Under the pieces are notes generated by a model. That model was not told where the DNA came from. It searched no databases and saw only the letters and a program-made list of their open reading frames with translations. A stretch of 64,000 nt of DNA from Mycolicibacterium arenosum (GTDB taxonomy: Bacteria > Actinomycetota > Actinomycetes > Mycobacteriales > Mycobacteriaceae), in the NCBI RefSeq assembly GCF_024320865.1, contig NZ_JANDBD010000015.1, positions 106,728-170,727 of the forward strand, given 5' to 3'. The translations under genes and the position numbers were made by a program. Of the stretch, positions 8,151-15,498 are shown piece after piece. Position 1 is the stretch's first letter. Each line of letters starts with the position of its first letter.

Positions 8151-8929
8151 GGTGTCTCCTTGTTCTTCGGGCCGTCCGTGGTGACCAGTGTTCCGATCCT
8201 CTCACCCGCGACCGCCCGTGCGATGTTTCCGTCCGTGAGCAGGTTGAACACCAGAATGGGCATGTTGTTGTCCATGCACAGGCTGAACGCGGTGGCGTCG
8301 GCGACCTGCAGGCCCCGGTCGATGACCTCACGGTGGGTGATGTGCGTCAGCAGTTCGGCGTCCGGATTGGTGCGGGGATCGTCGGTGTACACGCCGTCGA
8401 CGGCCTTGGCCATCAGCACGACCTCGGCGCCGATCTCGAGCGCGCGCTGCGCCGCGGTGGTGTCGGTCGAGAAGTAGGGCAGCCCCATGCCCGCGCCGAA
8501 GATCACGACGCGCCCCTTCTCGAGGTGCCTGCGCGCACGCAGCGGGATGTAGGGCTCGGCGACCTGTCCCATCGTGATGGCGGTCTGAACTCTGGTGTCG
8601 ATGCCCTCCTTCTGCAGGAAGTCCTGCAGCGCAAGGCTGTTCATGACGGTACCGAGCATGCCCATGTAGTCCGAGCGGGTGCGCTCCATGCCGCGCTGCT
8701 GCAACTGGGCGCCGCGGAAGAAGTTGCCCCCGCCGATGACGACGGCGATCTGGGCGCCGCTGCGGACGACCTCGGCGATCTGGCGCGCTACCAGCGCGAC
8801 GACGTCGGGGTCCAACCCGACCTGGCCGCCGCCGAACATCTCACCGCCCAGCTTGAGCACGACGCGGGAGAACTTCGGGCTGATCGGGGCGCTGTGGCTC
8901 GCTGGGCCATCGGTACCCACCGCCATCAT
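8147..8929 (-). CDS. pyrH: UMP kinase
   Basis: PyrH phosphorylates UMP to UDP in pyrimidine nucleotide synthesis and belongs to the amino-acid-kinase fold. Motifs seen are the phosphate-binding VVLKLGGEMFGG, VIGGGNFFRG, the GTVMNSLALQDFL helix, VIFGAGMGLPYFSTDT and MAKAVDGVYTDDPR. The length of 260 residues includes a mycobacterial-type N-terminal extension of about 20 residues. It heads the pyrH-frr-cdsA operon and corresponds to Rv2883c. Confidence 0.97.
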   Translation of the reverse strand: MMAVGTDGPASHSAPISPKFSRVVLKLGGEMFGGGQVGLDPDVVALVARQIAEVVRSGAQIAVVIGGGNFFRGAQLQQRGMERTRSDYMGMLGTVMNSLALQDFLQKEGIDTRVQTAITMGQVAEPYIPLRARRHLEKGRVVIFGAGMGLPYFSTDTTAAQRALEIGAEVVLMAKAVDGVYTDDPRTNPDAELLTHITHREVIDRGLQVADATAFSLCMDNNMPILVFNLLTDGNIARAVAGERIGTLVTTDGPKNKETP

Positions 8930-9018
8930 GGCTCCTCACGTTCGAACGACTGCCCCAATCCTGCCAAACTCCGGCAACGGGGCAGCGAAAGGGTGGCGGT
9001 GGGTGTTGGATCTCATCC

Positions 9019-9465
9019 GTGGCCGCCATCACCCGCAGCAGGACGGTACCCGCAGAACAGCAAGCGGTATGGGACGTTCTGGCCGACTTCGGAGAACTGA
9101 GTTCCTGGGTCGACAGGTGCGACCACTCCTCGATCCTCAACCACGGCCTCGAAAGTCCGGCCGGGACGTCGCGCCGCGTGCAGATGGGCCGCGACGTCCT
9201 GGTCGAGACGATCACCGAATTCGTCGCGCCGATCACGTTGGCCTACGACATCGACGGCCTGTCAGCGCGGTTCGGCCGGCTGGCGAACCGGTGGACGCTG
9301 TCGACGACCGGACCCGACACCGTCGTGAGCGTCACCAGCACCATCGACTGCGGCAGAGGCGCCCGCGCTCGCGCCACTGAACTCGTCGTCGGCCGCGTCA
9401 TGGCCAAGACGTCCGACGAGATGCTCGCCGGACTGATCCGACGAATGGAGTCCCGACATGACTGA
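9019..9465 (+). CDS. SRPBCC (START-like) family protein
   Basis: The 148-residue protein matches the Polyketide_cyc2/SRPBCC pattern: an N-terminal strand TRSRTVPAEQQAVWDVLADFGELSSWVD, a beta-rich middle, and a long C-terminal helix (MAKTSDEMLAGLIRRME). These helix-grip folds bind hydrophobic ligands; some are cyclases or hydratases. It overlaps the following sulfatase gene by 8 nt, so the two are coupled and probably act on related compounds. The GTG start has no strong ribosome-binding site. The ligand is unknown. Confidence 0.8.
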   Translation: MAAITRSRTVPAEQQAVWDVLADFGELSSWVDRCDHSSILNHGLESPAGTSRRVQMGRDVLVETITEFVAPITLAYDIDGLSARFGRLANRWTLSTTGPDTVVSVTSTIDCGRGARARATELVVGRVMAKTSDEMLAGLIRRMESRHD

Positions 9466-11284
9466 GCGGCCCGACATCGTGATCCTCATGACCGACGAGG
9501 AACGCGCGACCCCGCCCTACGAATCCACCGAGGTGCTCGCGTGGCGCGAGAGGACACTGACGGGCAGGCGCTGGTTCGACGAGCACGGCGTTGGTTTCAC
9601 GCGGCACTACACCGGATCACTCGCCTGCGTCCCGAGTCGGCCGACGATCTTCACCGGCCAGTACCCGGACCTGCACGGCGTCACCCAGACCGACGGCATC
9701 GGCAAGCGCTACGACGACTCCCGGTTGCGATGGCTGCGTCCCGGTGAGGTGCCCACGCTGGGTAACTGGTTCCGCACCGCGGGATACGACACGCACTACG
9801 ACGGCAAGTGGCACATCAGCCACGCCGATCTCGAGGACCCGGTGACCGGCGCCCCGCTGGCGACCAACGACGACGAGGGTGTCGTCGACCCCGCCGCCGT
9901 GCAGCGCTACCTCGACGCCGACCCGCTGAACCCGTACGGCTTCTCCGGGTGGGTGGGCCCCGAGCCGCACGGAGCGGCCATGGCCAACAGCGGTTTTCGC
10001 CGCGATGGGCTGTTCGCCGACCGCATCGTCGCGTGGCTCACGGATCGCTATGAACGCCGCCGGGCCGGTGACGAGGCCGCGCTTCGCCCGTTCCTCTTGG
10101 TGGCGAGCTTCGTCAACCCCCACGACATCGTGCTCTTCCCGGCGTGGGCGAGGCGCAGTCCGCTGCAGCCGTCACACCTCGACCCGCCGCACGTCCCGGC
10201 CGCACCCACCGCCGACGAGGACCTGCGGGACAAGCCCGCCGCGCAAATCGCCTTCCGGGAGGCGTACTACTCCGGCTACGGGCCCGCCCCCGCGATCGGA
10301 CGGATCTACGAGCGCAACGCGCAGGCCTACCGCGACCTCTACTACCGGCTGCACGCGGAGGTCGACGGTCCGCTGGACCGCGTGCGCCGCACCGTCACCG
10401 ACGGCGGCTCCACCAACGCTGTGCTGGTGCGCACGTCCGACCACGGCGAGCTGCTGGGGGCGCACGGCGGCCTGCACCAGAAGTGGTTCAACCTGTACGA
10501 CGAGGCCACCAGGGTGCCGTTCGTGATCGCCCGCGTCGGCACGGCCGCTACGGAACCCCGCACGGTGACGGCCCCGACGTCGCACGTCGATCTGGTGCCG
10601 ACGCTGCTGGGCGCAGCCGGCATCGACGTCGACGCGGCGGCCGCGACCCTCGCGGAGTCGTTCACCGAGGTGCACCCGCTGCCGGGCGTCAACCTGATGC
10701 CGATCGTCGACGGGGCACCGGCCGACGCGGGCCGAGCCGTGTATCTCATGACGCGCGACAACGTCCTCGAAGGCGACACCGGCGCATCGGCTGCTGCGCG
10801 CGGACTCGGGATGGCCGTCAATCCGCCTGCGCCGCTGCGTATCAGGATCCCGGCACACGTCGCCGCGAACTTCGAGGGGCTCGTCGCTCGCGTCGACGAC
10901 GCGGATGCGCCCGGCGGCGCGGGACACCTCTGGAAGCTGGTGCGGACGTTCGACGATCCCGCCACGTGGACGGAGCCGGGGGTGCGGCATCTGGCGGCCA
11001 ACGGCATGGGCGGCGACGCGTATCGCACCGAGCCGGTCGAAGACCAGTGGGAGCTGTACGATCTGAGCGCCGACGGCGTCGAGGCCGTGAATCGCTGGTC
11101 GGATCCGGACCTGCACGACCTGCGTGCGCACCTGCGAATGCTGCTCAAGGAACAGCGGGCATCCGCGGTGCCGGAGCGCAACAACCCGTGGCCGTACGTG
11201 GCGCGGCGCCCGCCGGTGGGTCCGGCGCGCGGCGTCCTGAGCAGCCTGGCCGCTCGGGTGCTAGCCGAGGTGCGCCGAAAGTAG
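9458..11284 (+). CDS. Sulfatase family hydrolase
   Basis: This 608-residue protein belongs to the alkaline phosphatase/sulfatase superfamily. The N-terminus ILMTDEERA supplies metal-binding acidic residues, and GSLACVPSRPTIFTGQYP contains C-x-P-S-R, in which Cys is converted to formylglycine by a dedicated enzyme. Later metal and active-site elements include HYDGKWHISH and RTSDHGELLGAHGG. There is no signal peptide, so it should be cytoplasmic and act on small sulfate esters or related compounds. It is coupled to the SRPBCC gene. The last 24 nt overlap the convergent methyltransferase gene. A phosphonate or phosphodiester substrate cannot be excluded. Confidence 0.9.
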   Translation: MTERPDIVILMTDEERATPPYESTEVLAWRERTLTGRRWFDEHGVGFTRHYTGSLACVPSRPTIFTGQYPDLHGVTQTDGIGKRYDDSRLRWLRPGEVPTLGNWFRTAGYDTHYDGKWHISHADLEDPVTGAPLATNDDEGVVDPAAVQRYLDADPLNPYGFSGWVGPEPHGAAMANSGFRRDGLFADRIVAWLTDRYERRRAGDEAALRPFLLVASFVNPHDIVLFPAWARRSPLQPSHLDPPHVPAAPTADEDLRDKPAAQIAFREAYYSGYGPAPAIGRIYERNAQAYRDLYYRLHAEVDGPLDRVRRTVTDGGSTNAVLVRTSDHGELLGAHGGLHQKWFNLYDEATRVPFVIARVGTAATEPRTVTAPTSHVDLVPTLLGAAGIDVDAAAATLAESFTEVHPLPGVNLMPIVDGAPADAGRAVYLMTRDNVLEGDTGASAAARGLGMAVNPPAPLRIRIPAHVAANFEGLVARVDDADAPGGAGHLWKLVRTFDDPATWTEPGVRHLAANGMGGDAYRTEPVEDQWELYDLSADGVEAVNRWSDPDLHDLRAHLRMLLKEQRASAVPERNNPWPYVARRPPVGPARGVLSSLAARVLAEVRRK

Positions 11285-11929
11285 CCACGCACCAATGGAT
11301 TTGCGGCCGTCACCCTCGTCGCGGACGCCGTCGAACATCGGGCTGTCGGGAACGTTCGCGTGGATACGTGCGGGGCGAATGTCGTCGATCACCCAGTACC
11401 GGCCGACGATGTCGCGCAACTCCTGCTCGGTGACGGCGTTGACGGGGCCCGCAGGCACCGCGGCGCGGTCGAAGACGAGAACGAAGTAGGACGCGCCGGG
11501 CGCAGCGGCGCGGACGATCGACTGCTGGTAACCCTCACGCAGTTCGACCGGCATCGAGTGGAAAAGCGTGCTGTCCACGATCGTTCCGAAGCGCCCGTCG
11601 TATCCGGTGAACGAACTGATGTCGGCGACCTCGAATTCGACGCCTGCCAGGGCGCGGCGGTCGGCCTCGGCGCGGGCGAGTGCGATGGCGGTCGGCGACT
11701 GGTCGAGCCCGACGGTCGCCACGCCGCGCTCGGCGAGGTACATCGACGTGGCGGCTTCCCCGCAGCCGGCGTCGAGCACGTCGCCGTGGAACCGGCCCGC
11801 GTCGATCAGTGCGGCGATCTCGGGCTGGGGTGCACCGATACTCCACGGGGGCTTGACCCCGGTGCTCATCTCGGGCGCCTCACCTCGGTAGGCGGTTTCG
11901 AACATCTCTCGGCTCGGATCGTCGGTCAT
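11261..11929 (-). CDS. Class I SAM-dependent methyltransferase, Rv0560c-like
   Basis: The 222-residue protein carries Rossmann methyltransferase motif I (DVLDAGCGEAATSMYLAERG), the acidic loop GLDQSP, and motif IV-like GTIVDSTLFHSMP. The overall pattern (FETAYRGEAP near the N-terminus, PPWSIGAPQPEIAALI, ASYFVLVFDRAAVPAGPVNAV cut here at its core, and a terminal LLSAHLG) resembles M. tuberculosis Rv0560c, a methyltransferase that N-methylates certain antibacterial compounds. That likeness is from memory and needs alignment. It diverges from a MarR gene of the Rv2887 type, and two perfect palindromes lie between the starts. Confidence 0.85.
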   Translation of the reverse strand: MTDDPSREMFETAYRGEAPEMSTGVKPPWSIGAPQPEIAALIDAGRFHGDVLDAGCGEAATSMYLAERGVATVGLDQSPTAIALARAEADRRALAGVEFEVADISSFTGYDGRFGTIVDSTLFHSMPVELREGYQQSIVRAAAPGASYFVLVFDRAAVPAGPVNAVTEQELRDIVGRYWVIDDIRPARIHANVPDSPMFDGVRDEGDGRKSIGAWLLSAHLG

Positions 11930-11939
11930 GACTCCGGTT

Positions 11940-11976
11940 TATCAATCTAGTTGATATATGTCAATATTGTTGACAT
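11940..11976. promoter_or_regulatory. Two MarR operator palindromes between methyltransferase and marR
   Basis: Two perfect inverted repeats share the core TCAA-N5-TTGA. Site 1 is TATCAA-N5-TTGATA at 11940-11956. Site 2 is ATGTCAA-N5-TTGACAT at 11958-11976. Their centres are 19 bp apart, close to two helical turns. Site 2 includes the first two bases of the marR ATG (11975-11977), and site 1 lies 10 nt from the methyltransferase start. Binding here would silence both genes. The region is strikingly AT-rich compared with its surroundings. Confidence 0.8.
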
Positions 11977-12388
11977 GAACGACGCCGATCAGCCGCTCGG
12001 GTACCTGTTGCACAGGTTGACGACGTCGCTGCGCGCCGAGGTGACGACCGGGGCGCTCGATCCGCTCGGGCTGACGTTCCCCCAGTACATCTGCATGAGG
12101 ATCCTCGCGAAGTCGCCGGGCCGCTCGAACGCCGAACTCGCGCGCGACGTGATGGTGTCGCCGCAGGCGATGAACATGGTGGTGCGCGGACTGCAGGACC
12201 GCGGTCTGGTCTCCCGGCCGGCGGCAGTCGATTCCGGACGCTCGCTGCCCGCCGAACTCACGAAGTCCGGGCTCGCTCTACTGAAGCGCACCGAACCCGG
12301 CATCCGCGCGGCCGAGAAGCGTGCGCTCGCCCCGCTCTGCGACGACGATCAGCGCGACCTGCGCCGACTCCTCGCCGCCCTGAACTAG
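11975..12388 (+). CDS. MarR family transcriptional regulator, Rv2887-like
   Basis: The 137-residue protein shows the MarR winged helix: YLLHRLTTSLRAEV helix, LTFPQYICMRILAKSPGRSNAELAR, recognition helix VSPQAMNMVVRGLQDRGLV, and wing RPAAVDSGRSLPAELT. ATG 11975 is preferred over TTG 11951, which would lie inside the first palindrome. In M. tuberculosis the MarR protein Rv2887 sits two genes from tsf, next to amiC, and represses the methyltransferase gene Rv0560c. Here a similar regulator lies next to a similar methyltransferase. Orthology is inferred from family, neighbourhood and likely target. Confidence 0.87.
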   Translation: MNDADQPLGYLLHRLTTSLRAEVTTGALDPLGLTFPQYICMRILAKSPGRSNAELARDVMVSPQAMNMVVRGLQDRGLVSRPAAVDSGRSLPAELTKSGLALLKRTEPGIRAAEKRALAPLCDDDQRDLRRLLAALN

Positions 12389-12401
12389 CCCCCGCCCCCC
12401 T

Positions 12402-12465
12402 CCGCGAGCGTGCGTGTCTGTACCGCGGCACGCCGCGTCATCGTGTACGTCCGCGCACGTTCGCG
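12402..12465. repeat. Intergenic palindromic repeat, copy 1
   Basis: CGCGAGCGTGCG (12403-12414) pairs with CGCACGTTCGCG (12454-12465) with a single mismatch, giving a long hairpin. About 35 bases at its left end (from 12401) match the reverse complement of the copy at 13398-13461 with one difference. It lies just after the marR stop and before the AhpD-like gene. Similar CGCGAGCGTGCG elements are, from memory, common between mycobacterial genes. Confidence 0.7.
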
Positions 12466-12538
12466 ACGTCGAGCCGTCACGTATCGGGTCGCCATATCGT
12501 CAGATAGGCGAACTCGACAGCGAATGGAGGCGACAGCC

Positions 12539-12970
12539 ATGGCGAGGCCGATGCTGAACACGGCGGTGCCCGAGGCGTACCGGACGACGATCGCGCTCAG
12601 CGCGCAGGCTGAGAAAGCCGCGCTCGACGCGGGCGTCGCACCGCTGACGCTCGAACTACTGCGAATCCGGGCATCCCAACTCAACGGATGCGGATACTGC
12701 CTGCGCATGCACACACGTGACGCACTGGACAAGGGCGAGAGCATCGACCGCATCGCGATACTGCCCGCGTGGCGGGAGACGTCCTACTTCTCCGCCGAGG
12801 AACGCGCGGCCCTCGCGATCGCCGAGGAGATCACGCACATCTCAGATCATCGCGACGACGACACGTCGGCGGTGAGCCCCGAGCAGGCGGCCGCGCTGCG
12901 CTGGGCGGCGATCGCCATCAACGCGTTCAATCGGATCGCGATCTCCAGCCACTACGCGGTGCAGCCGTGA
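12539..12970 (+). CDS. Carboxymuconolactone decarboxylase / AhpD-like protein
   Basis: This 143-residue protein has the CMD fold with the redox motif CGYCLRMH (CxxC followed by His), as in AhpD-type peroxidase partners, then a helical repeat (EERAALAIAEEITHI) and AINAFNRIAISSHYAV. The start ATG 12539 is fixed by GGAGG at 12526-12530 with 8-nt spacing; the longer open frame upstream runs through the repeat element. It probably acts in disulfide or peroxide chemistry. It is coupled to the following membrane protein by a GTGA overlap. Confidence 0.88.
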   Translation: MARPMLNTAVPEAYRTTIALSAQAEKAALDAGVAPLTLELLRIRASQLNGCGYCLRMHTRDALDKGESIDRIAILPAWRETSYFSAEERAALAIAEEITHISDHRDDDTSAVSPEQAAALRWAAIAINAFNRIAISSHYAVQP

Positions 12971-13389
12971 CGGCGGTCAGCACGACGGTGCACCGAATCC
13001 TGCTCGCGCTCCTCGCGGTAACGGGAGTGCTCGTCGGCTCATGGGCGTACTTCGCGCCGAAGCACTGGTACGACACGTTTCCGGGGCTGGGCCTGCGGTG
13101 GCTGCCGCAGTTGGGCCCCTACAACGAGCACTTCGTCAAGGACGTCGGGGCCTTCTATCTCGGCCTCACGGTGTTGAGCGTGTGCGCCTTCGTCTACATC
13201 GCGAACGCGACGCTGGTCCGCGTCGCCGCGGGAGCGTGGACCGTGTTCAACCTGCTGCACTTGGTCTTTCACGTGCAGATGCTGCACATGTACGAGCCCC
13301 GCGACCAGGTGCTCAACGTGATCGCGCTGAGCACGGTGCTACTCGTCTCGCTCGCCCTGCTGCTGCCGCAGCGCGCGCCGACACCCTGA
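12967..13389 (+). CDS. Small integral membrane protein of unknown function
   Basis: This 140-residue protein has four likely membrane segments: ILLALLAVTGVLVGSWAYFA, a central GAFYLGLTVLSVCAFVYIAN, AAGAWTVFNLLHLVFHVQM and VIALSTVLLVSLALLLP. Between the first two is a conserved-looking loop with HWYDTFPGLGLRWLPQLGPYNEHF. GTG 12967 overlaps the stop of the AhpD-like gene, so the two are translated together. I do not recognise the family with confidence; the HxxH-containing third helix might bind a cofactor or metal. Function is unknown. Confidence 0.75.
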   Translation: MTAVSTTVHRILLALLAVTGVLVGSWAYFAPKHWYDTFPGLGLRWLPQLGPYNEHFVKDVGAFYLGLTVLSVCAFVYIANATLVRVAAGAWTVFNLLHLVFHVQMLHMYEPRDQVLNVIALSTVLLVSLALLLPQRAPTP

Positions 13390-13397
13390 CACCTCCC

Positions 13398-13461
13398 CCG
13401 CGAGCGTGCTTGGACTGCCACGCAAACCGGCGTGTCGCGGTACAGACACGCACGCTCGCGG
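13398..13461. repeat. Intergenic palindromic repeat, copy 2 (opposite orientation)
   Basis: CCGCGAGCGTGC (13398-13409) and GCACGCTCGCGG (13450-13461) are perfect inverted repeats around a 40-nt loop. The right arm and adjoining loop repeat copy 1 in reverse orientation. The element lies between the converging ends of the membrane-protein gene and the amine oxidase gene, where it could terminate transcription from both sides. There is no T-tract. Confidence 0.72.
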
Positions 13462-13482
13462 AGGGAGGGGACCCGCTGTAGG

Positions 13483-15498
13483 TCAGGACTCCAGGGCGCG
13501 GTCGGCGACGGGGAGTCCGGCGTGGCTGTGACAGGCCTTCGGGGGCGACGGAGGCAGGTCCAGGGCCGGATTGCCGTCGAAGAAGCCGATCGGCTTGAGG
13601 TGGAAACCGGTGTAGGCACAGGGCATCACCGGCCAGTCCTCGGGCCTGACGACGTGGTGCGCACCCAGCGTGTACCAGAGCACCACGTCGCTGTCCTCCA
13701 GCGGTGCGTCACCCTCGACGAACTCAGGCAGGCCCTGCACGTCGGCGGACTGGTACATGTAGTCACCGGCGGCGAACTTCTCCGCCGGGTCGTACTTCGT
13801 CACCCACAGGTTGTGCTGCAGGAAGCGCGCCCGGTCGTAGATGTAGGAGCCCTCCTGCACCATCACCGGCACGACGTCCTTGGGCACCAGCTTGTAGGCC
13901 ACCGGGATCCCGAGTTCGTTCTTCTTCGACGGGTTGGTCACCTTCCAGTACCGTCCGGTCGACCAATTCCAGTCGCGTGCACCCTCGGACTCGGACGCCA
14001 CCAGGGTGTCCCTGGTGATCCAGGCGTTGTGATGCGGATTCAGCTCCGGGTCCGGCTCCGGAATCGAATCCACCTCGTAGACACTGTTTCCCGCGCCGTC
14101 GATGCTCATGTCGAGGCGGAAGTTGAAGAAGTGCTGATGATTCGGACCGTAGATGCCCGGGGCGACCATCTTGCCCCAGCGCGGCTGCTCACCGGGTTCG
14201 ACCTCGACGGCGCCCGTGGTCAACACACCCGACAACTTCACCTCGACCTCGATCGAGGCGTCGTTGTAGAAGTACCAGAAGAACCCGTACTCGTAGTTGC
14301 CGACCGTGCAGATCATCGAGACCACCAGCCGCCGAGACCGCCGCACCTCGACCTCACCGGTGCGGAAGTCGGTGTGCTTCCAGGAGATTCCGAAGTCCTC
14401 CTCGTGCATGCAGATGGCGTTGGGAATCGTCACCGCGTTGCCGCTGGAGTCGTTGACCGTGCCGTCGAAGTAGTGGATCTCGCCGAGACAGTCACATCCG
14501 AGCGTGAGCGGGTTGGCCGAGAAGCCCATCCCGACCTCGCCCATGTCGAAGACGTTCTTGTTCCAATGCGTCGGCGCCGTGTCACCGTAGGGCACCACCA
14601 TCTCCGACAGCGATCCCCGATACAGGATCGGACGCGTTTCGCCGCGGTCGGTGTAGGTGACCTCGTGGATCGTGATGCCCTCGCGCGGGTTGAACCCGAG
14701 ACGCAGAGACCACTTCTGCCACCGCACCTTCCACCCGTCGACGGTGAAACTCGGTCCGTCGGGCTGGGTGATCTCGATCGGCTTCACGTCGTCGCGGAAC
14801 TCGGTGAACGCCGGCCGATTGTTCGCGTCGAACATGAACTCCTGCGAGTAGTTGCCTGCCGTCGGGGGCAACGGCACCACGCCGTGGTCCTCGATGTCGA
14901 GGACCTCCATCCTGTCCAGATCGAACGTGACGATCAGGCCCTCGACGGGACGCGCGTAGCCGTGCTCCGACGGCGCCGCGCGCATGAACGTCAACGGCCG
15001 GCATATCAGCGCCGAGTTGTCGTAGTGGTCCTGGGCGCCGTAGTAGCCCGCGGGCCACGGATCGATCATCGCGAGGCTGAAGTCGGTGACGCCGCGCTTG
15101 AGCATCGCCTGCTGCCACCTCGGATCCTCGCGGACCTTCTCCTCGACCCCCGTCATGTGCTCGACGAGGTACGACGGGAATCGACCGGGAATCGGCGTCC
15201 AGGAGTCGATGACCCTGGCACCCAGATCGACAACCGCCTCGTAGATCATCTTGGCCGCCGCGTCGTACATGCTGACGAACGCACACCGCGGTACGTCGAT
15301 CCCACCCTCGAAGGTCAAGCCGGTGTTCTTGGCGGGCTCGGCCAACTGGATCATGACGAACTTCAATGTCGGCGTGGCGTACTCGGACGCCATCACGATC
15401 GCCGCTGCAGCCTCGATCTCCGCTCCGTCGAGCGGATCGAGCGGATACCGCGTCGTGCCGTCGCCGATGGTCGACGGAAGGGTGTCCTCCAGCGTCAT
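13483..15498 (-). CDS. Copper-containing primary amine oxidase
   Basis: The 671-residue protein is a copper amine oxidase. The topaquinone precursor tyrosine is in VGNYEYGFFWYF (N-Y-E/D-Y motif), the copper His pair in GPNHQHFFNFRLD, and the C-terminal His in MPCAYTGFHLKPIGFFDGNP. It oxidises primary amines to aldehydes with release of ammonia and hydrogen peroxide. ATG 15498 overlaps the stop of the upstream amino-acid permease (ATGA). The open frame continues upstream into the permease gene, but that part is a shadow. There is no signal peptide. Coupling to a permease suggests uptake and use of an amine as carbon or nitrogen source. Confidence 0.96.
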   Translation of the reverse strand: MTLEDTLPSTIGDGTTRYPLDPLDGAEIEAAAAIVMASEYATPTLKFVMIQLAEPAKNTGLTFEGGIDVPRCAFVSMYDAAAKMIYEAVVDLGARVIDSWTPIPGRFPSYLVEHMTGVEEKVREDPRWQQAMLKRGVTDFSLAMIDPWPAGYYGAQDHYDNSALICRPLTFMRAAPSEHGYARPVEGLIVTFDLDRMEVLDIEDHGVVPLPPTAGNYSQEFMFDANNRPAFTEFRDDVKPIEITQPDGPSFTVDGWKVRWQKWSLRLGFNPREGITIHEVTYTDRGETRPILYRGSLSEMVVPYGDTAPTHWNKNVFDMGEVGMGFSANPLTLGCDCLGEIHYFDGTVNDSSGNAVTIPNAICMHEEDFGISWKHTDFRTGEVEVRRSRRLVVSMICTVGNYEYGFFWYFYNDASIEVEVKLSGVLTTGAVEVEPGEQPRWGKMVAPGIYGPNHQHFFNFRLDMSIDGAGNSVYEVDSIPEPDPELNPHHNAWITRDTLVASESEGARDWNWSTGRYWKVTNPSKKNELGIPVAYKLVPKDVVPVMVQEGSYIYDRARFLQHNLWVTKYDPAEKFAAGDYMYQSADVQGLPEFVEGDAPLEDSDVVLWYTLGAHHVVRPEDWPVMPCAYTGFHLKPIGFFDGNPALDLPPSPPKACHSHAGLPVADRALES

